Origin: Erythrobacter sp.
Lineage (GTDB): Bacteria > Pseudomonadota > Alphaproteobacteria > Sphingomonadales > Sphingomonadaceae
DNA length: 9,506 nt
Reading direction: 5' to 3'
Assembly (NCBI GenBank): GCA_013214365.1
Contig: JABSPI010000011.1
Span: forward strand, 2,978-12,483
Positions 6,914 through 9,506 of the stretch are shown here, piece by piece. Below the pieces are notes generated by a model. The model searched no databases, was not told the DNA's origin, and was given only the letters and a program-made list of their open reading frames with translations. A program made the position numbers and the translations under genes. Every line of letters starts with the position of its first letter. The first letter of the stretch is position 1.

Positions 6914-8041
6914 ATGCGGGCCGAGGCCCAAGCCCATATTGACCGGATCGAAGCTGCGCTCGGTCTTGTACGGCAATCGCTCGATTGGGAGCGCGCTTTG
7001 CGCCGGCTCGATGAGCTGAGCGCGCGCGTTCAAGACCCCAATTTATGGGACGATCCCAAAGAGGCGCAGAAGATCAGCCGCGAGCACAAGCAATTGGAAA
7101 GCGCGGTTGAAACGGTCAATCAAATCTCAGCGGAAATGAACGACGCGGTCGAATTCATCGAAATGGGTGATGCCGAGGGCGAAGAGAGCATCGTGAATGA
7201 TGGTCTGAGCAGCCTTGAGAAGCTGGCTGAGCGGGCGGATGCCGATAAGGTTCAGGCGCTGTTGTCGGGCGAGGCCGATGCCAATGACACCTATGTCGAA
7301 ATCCACGCAGGCGCCGGCGGCACTGAAAGCCAGGATTGGGCCGAAATGTTGCTGCGCATGTATGCGCGCTGGGCTGAGCGGCGCGGATTTAAGGTGGAGA
7401 CGGTCGAATATCAGGCCGGTGATCAGGCCGGGATCAAATCGGCCACGCTTCTGCTCAAGGGCGACAATGCCTATGGCTATGCCAAGACCGAAAGCGGCGT
7501 CCACCGACTGGTCCGGATCAGCCCCTATGACAGCGCGGCCAAACGTCACACCAGCTTCTCCAGCGTTTGGGTTTATCCGGTGATCGATGATGATATCGAT
7601 ATCGAGATCAATCCTGCCGATTTGAAGATCGACACCTACCGGGCATCGGGTGCGGGCGGGCAACACGTCAACACCACGGACAGTGCGGTGCGCATCACCC
7701 ACCAGCCAACCGGCATTGTGGTGGCAAGCCAGAACGACCGCAGCCAGCACAAAAACCGCGCCACCGCGATGAATATGCTCAAAGCGCGCTTGTTCGAACG
7801 CGAAATGGCCGAGCGCGAGGCGGCGGCCTCAGGGGAATATCAGGAAAAGAGCGAGATTGGCTGGGGACACCAGATCCGCTCATATGTTCTGCAACCCTAT
7901 CAGATGGTCAAGGACCTGCGCACCGGCTTTACCTCCAGCTCGCCTGACAAGGTGCTGGATGGTGAAATCGACGGCTATATCTCGGCCGCGCTTGCCCAGC
8001 GTGTGACGGGTGAGACGGTTGATGTGGAGGATGTCGATTGA
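6914..8041 (+). CDS. prfB: Peptide chain release factor 2
   Basis: RF2 reads UGA and UAA in the ribosomal A site and triggers hydrolysis of the peptidyl-tRNA. The 375-residue protein has the N-terminal helical domain with the family pattern DPNLWDDPKEAQ, then TYVEIHAGAGGTESQDWAEMLLRMY. The stop-codon recognition loop reads SPY at 203-205 (E. coli SPF), followed by AKRHTSF, and the catalytic GGQ is at 248-250 in YRASGAGGQHVN. The frame is continuous, so the +1 programmed frameshift of E. coli prfB (CUUUGA around codon 25) is absent. AGGA at 6904-6907 lies 6 bases before the ATG. The 95-bp gap after the peroxiredoxin contains TACAAT at 6855-6860, a possible -10, but no good -35. The stop overlaps the following gene. 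Confidence 0.97.
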   Translation: MRAEAQAHIDRIEAALGLVRQSLDWERALRRLDELSARVQDPNLWDDPKEAQKISREHKQLESAVETVNQISAEMNDAVEFIEMGDAEGEESIVNDGLSSLEKLAERADADKVQALLSGEADANDTYVEIHAGAGGTESQDWAEMLLRMYARWAERRGFKVETVEYQAGDQAGIKSATLLLKGDNAYGYAKTESGVHRLVRISPYDSAAKRHTSFSSVWVYPVIDDDIDIEINPADLKIDTYRASGAGGQHVNTTDSAVRITHQPTGIVVASQNDRSQHKNRATAMNMLKARLFEREMAEREAAASGEYQEKSEIGWGHQIRSYVLQPYQMVKDLRTGFTSSSPDKVLDGEIDGYISAALAQRVTGETVDVEDVD

Positions 8042-8757
8042 GGCGCTTCGCGCTCGCTTTGGGTGTCACGATCTGCGCCGCGCTGGCGGCGTGCGACGGC
8101 TTGTTGCCTGGATCGGATCGCCCGGCCAGTGCGCTCGAATTCCCGGCCGCTGATAGGCCGGTTGCCGAAACCGTGTCCAACCAGTTTTCAACAGAGGTTG
8201 CCCGCGATGAACGCGGCGAAGCGCAGGCCGTGATGGACCTTGCCAATATTTCGGCGGGAATGACGGTGGCCGATATCGGCGCGGGGGAGGGGTATTACAC
8301 CGCGCGCCTCGCCAATCGTGTCGGGACCACGGGACGCGTCCTGGCGCAGGATATTGATCGCGGCGCGCTCGAACGATTGGGGCGCCGGGTCGAGCGCGAG
8401 CAGCTGCAAAATATCTCGATCAAGCTGGGCCAAGCCGATGATCCGCAATTGCCCGCTGATAGTTTTGATCGGATCTTTCTGGTCCATATGTATCACGAAG
8501 TGACCGAGCCTTACGCGTTTCTGTGGCGTTTGTGGCCCGCTCTGGCCCAAGGTGGGCAGATCATCGTCGTAGATGCGGATCGTCCCACCCATGACCGGGG
8601 AACCCCGCCAAAATTGTTGTTCTGCGAATTTGAGGCGGTTGGCTTCAAACTCATGGAGTTTGTCGAGCGCCCGGATATCGAGGGGTATTTTGCCCGGTTT
8701 GAGCGCAGCGCTGCGCGCGCTGCGCCCGGTGCGATAAAGCCGTGCGCAAACCTTTGA
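8038..8757 (+). CDS. Predicted lipoprotein with class I SAM-dependent methyltransferase domain
   Basis: This 239-residue protein combines a lipoprotein signal with a methyltransferase fold; its substrate is unknown. The TTG start at 8038 is supported by GGAGG at 8026-8030, 7 bases upstream, and by the signal it opens: MRRFALALG, a hydrophobic core, then the lipobox LAAC with Cys19. Asp20 follows the cysteine; in enterobacteria Asp at +2 keeps lipoproteins in the inner membrane. After a linker, the Rossmann domain starts at about residue 60. Motif I is VADIGAGEGYYTARLA (77-92), the acidic end of strand 2 is AQDID (103-107), and motif IV-like FDRIFLVHMYHEV spans 143-155, resembling UbiE/Methyltransf_11 proteins. 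The C-terminal FEAVGFKLMEF segment also fits that family. The TTGA overlap with prfB suggests coupled translation. A cytoplasmic enzyme using an internal start (Met66 is too late, cutting close to motif I) is less likely. Confidence 0.8.
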   Translation: MRRFALALGVTICAALAACDGLLPGSDRPASALEFPAADRPVAETVSNQFSTEVARDERGEAQAVMDLANISAGMTVADIGAGEGYYTARLANRVGTTGRVLAQDIDRGALERLGRRVEREQLQNISIKLGQADDPQLPADSFDRIFLVHMYHEVTEPYAFLWRLWPALAQGGQIIVVDADRPTHDRGTPPKLLFCEFEAVGFKLMEFVERPDIEGYFARFERSAARAAPGAIKPCANL

Positions 8758-8879
8758 GGGGAAGTTGCCTGCGTGTTGCCACTGAATGCGCGCGCGCCTA
8801 AGGGGTAGCTCAATTCCATCACACAAGCGTTCCCTTCGAGAGGGGGAGGGCTGCAAATATCCGGGGAGTATGAAACGGG

Positions 8880-9389
8880 ATGACTGATTTCCCAAACAGC
8901 TTTGATCGCGAAGATCTGCTCAAATGCGCGCGGGGCGAATTGTTTGGCGAGGGCAATGCTCAATTGCCTGCACCGCCAATGCTGATGATGGACCGGATCA
9001 CTGATATTTCGGGTGATGGCGGCCCGCATGGCAAGGGCCACGTGGTCGCCGAGTTTGATATCAAGCCAGAGCTTTGGTTCTTTGATTGCCACTTTCCCGG
9101 CAATCCGATTATGCCCGGCTGCCTCGGGCTCGACGGCTTGTGGCAATTGACCGGGTTCAACCTTGGTTGGCGGGGTTGGAAAGGGCGCGGATATGCGCTC
9201 GGCGTGGGCGAGGTAAAGCTCACCGGTATGGTCCGGCCCGATCGCAAGATGCTCACCTATTATGTCAATTTCACCAAGGCGGTGCAGACCCGTCGTCTGA
9301 CCATGGGTGTGGCCGATGGCCGCGTCGAAGCAGATGGCGAAGTGATCTATCAGGTCAAAGACATGAAAGTCGCGCTTTCAGAAGCGTAA
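8880..9389 (+). CDS. fabA: 3-hydroxydecanoyl-ACP dehydratase/isomerase FabA
   Basis: FabA dehydrates 3-hydroxydecanoyl-ACP and isomerises trans-2- to cis-3-decenoyl-ACP, which starts unsaturated fatty acid synthesis in the cytoplasm. The 169 residues match the usual length. The signature [22 protein letters not shown] carries catalytic His71 and Asp85 (E. coli His70 and Asp84), and the hot-dog core continues through [12 protein letters not shown] and the [11 protein letters not shown] strand. GGGGAG at 8863-8868 lies 11 bases before the ATG, a rather long spacing. The 122-bp upstream gap suggests an independent promoter, though none is convincing. A weak hairpin (CCCTT/GAGGG, 8832-8844) sits in the leader. 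fabB follows 34 bp after the stop. Confidence 0.97.
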   Translation: MTDFPNSFDREDLLKCARGELFGEGNAQLPAPPMLMMDRITDISGDGGPHGKGHVVAEFDIKPELWFFDCHFPGNPIMPGCLGLDGLWQLTGFNLGWRGWKGRGYALGVGEVKLTGMVRPDRKMLTYYVNFTKAVQTRRLTMGVADGRVEADGEVIYQVKDMKVALSEA

Positions 9390-9423
9390 TCCGGTCACAA
9401 CACAGATAAGGAAGACAGGGACT

Positions 9424-9506
9424 ATGCGGCGCGTAGTGGTAACAGGGCTGGGGATTGTCTCCTCAATTGGCAATAACACAGATGAGGTTCTGGCCTCTCT
9501 CAAGGC
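9424..9506 (+). CDS. fabB: 3-oxoacyl-ACP synthase I FabB, 5' end only
   Basis: Only the first 27 codons and two bases are present. They read MRRVVVTGLGIVSSIGNN followed by TDEVLASLK, almost the same as the E. coli FabB N-terminus. FabB elongates cis-3-decenoyl-ACP made by FabA, and the fabA-fabB pairing is the standard arrangement. AAGGA at 9408-9412 and AGGG at 9417-9420 lie upstream of the ATG, the first at a plausible distance. The active-site Cys and His residues fall beyond the right edge. Confidence 0.93.
   Translation, partial: MRRVVVTGLGIVSSIGNNTDEVLASLK

Noticed and set aside
7127..7750. 207-codon minus-strand open frame
   Set aside because: It is antisense to the conserved middle of prfB, with no recognisable domain.
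8832..8844. Hairpin in the fabA leader as a terminator for the prfB unit
   Set aside because: The stem has about 5 pairs and is followed by purines rather than a T-run.

Overview
The window looks like a core chromosomal segment of an alphaproteobacterium, most likely Sphingomonadales (Erythrobacter/Sphingomonas-like). The evidence is an RNase E whose S1 domain is split by a long charged insert, a short AMIN-less Amidase_3, a PBP1a with a PCB_OB-type domain, an uninterrupted RF2 carrying SPY instead of SPF, and a fabA-fabB pair. The order assignment is inference from protein character, not from a search. I see no mobile elements, tRNA or rRNA genes, CRISPR arrays or phage genes.

Layout. Bases 1-2324 (minus strand) hold the first 774 codons of rne; the 3' end lies beyond the left edge. 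A divergent, apparently gene-free region of 464 bp (2325-2788) carries the rne leader, with a strong GC hairpin, and the amiC upstream region, with a 7-bp inverted repeat. On the plus strand follow amiC (2789-3682), mrcA for PBP1a (about 3778-6288), an exported BCP-type peroxiredoxin (6288-6818), prfB (6914-8041), a lipoprotein-type SAM methyltransferase (8038-8757), fabA (8880-9389) and the first 27 codons of fabB (9424 to the right edge).

Functional reading. amiC and mrcA pair peptidoglycan splitting with peptidoglycan synthesis. The peroxiredoxin start overlaps the mrcA stop (TGATG), and the methyltransferase TTG start overlaps the prfB stop (TTGA), so both pairs may be translationally coupled. 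fabA and fabB form the classic two-gene unit for anaerobic-type unsaturated fatty acid synthesis. RNase E supplies RNA turnover and is transcribed away from the rest.

Most of the window is ordinary housekeeping DNA. The least explained parts are the methyltransferase with a near-perfect lipobox, the repeated arginine-rich/acidic modules of RNase E, the exported peroxiredoxin coupled to a penicillin-binding protein, and the two dyad elements in the divergent intergenic region. I did not find a clear new multi-gene system.
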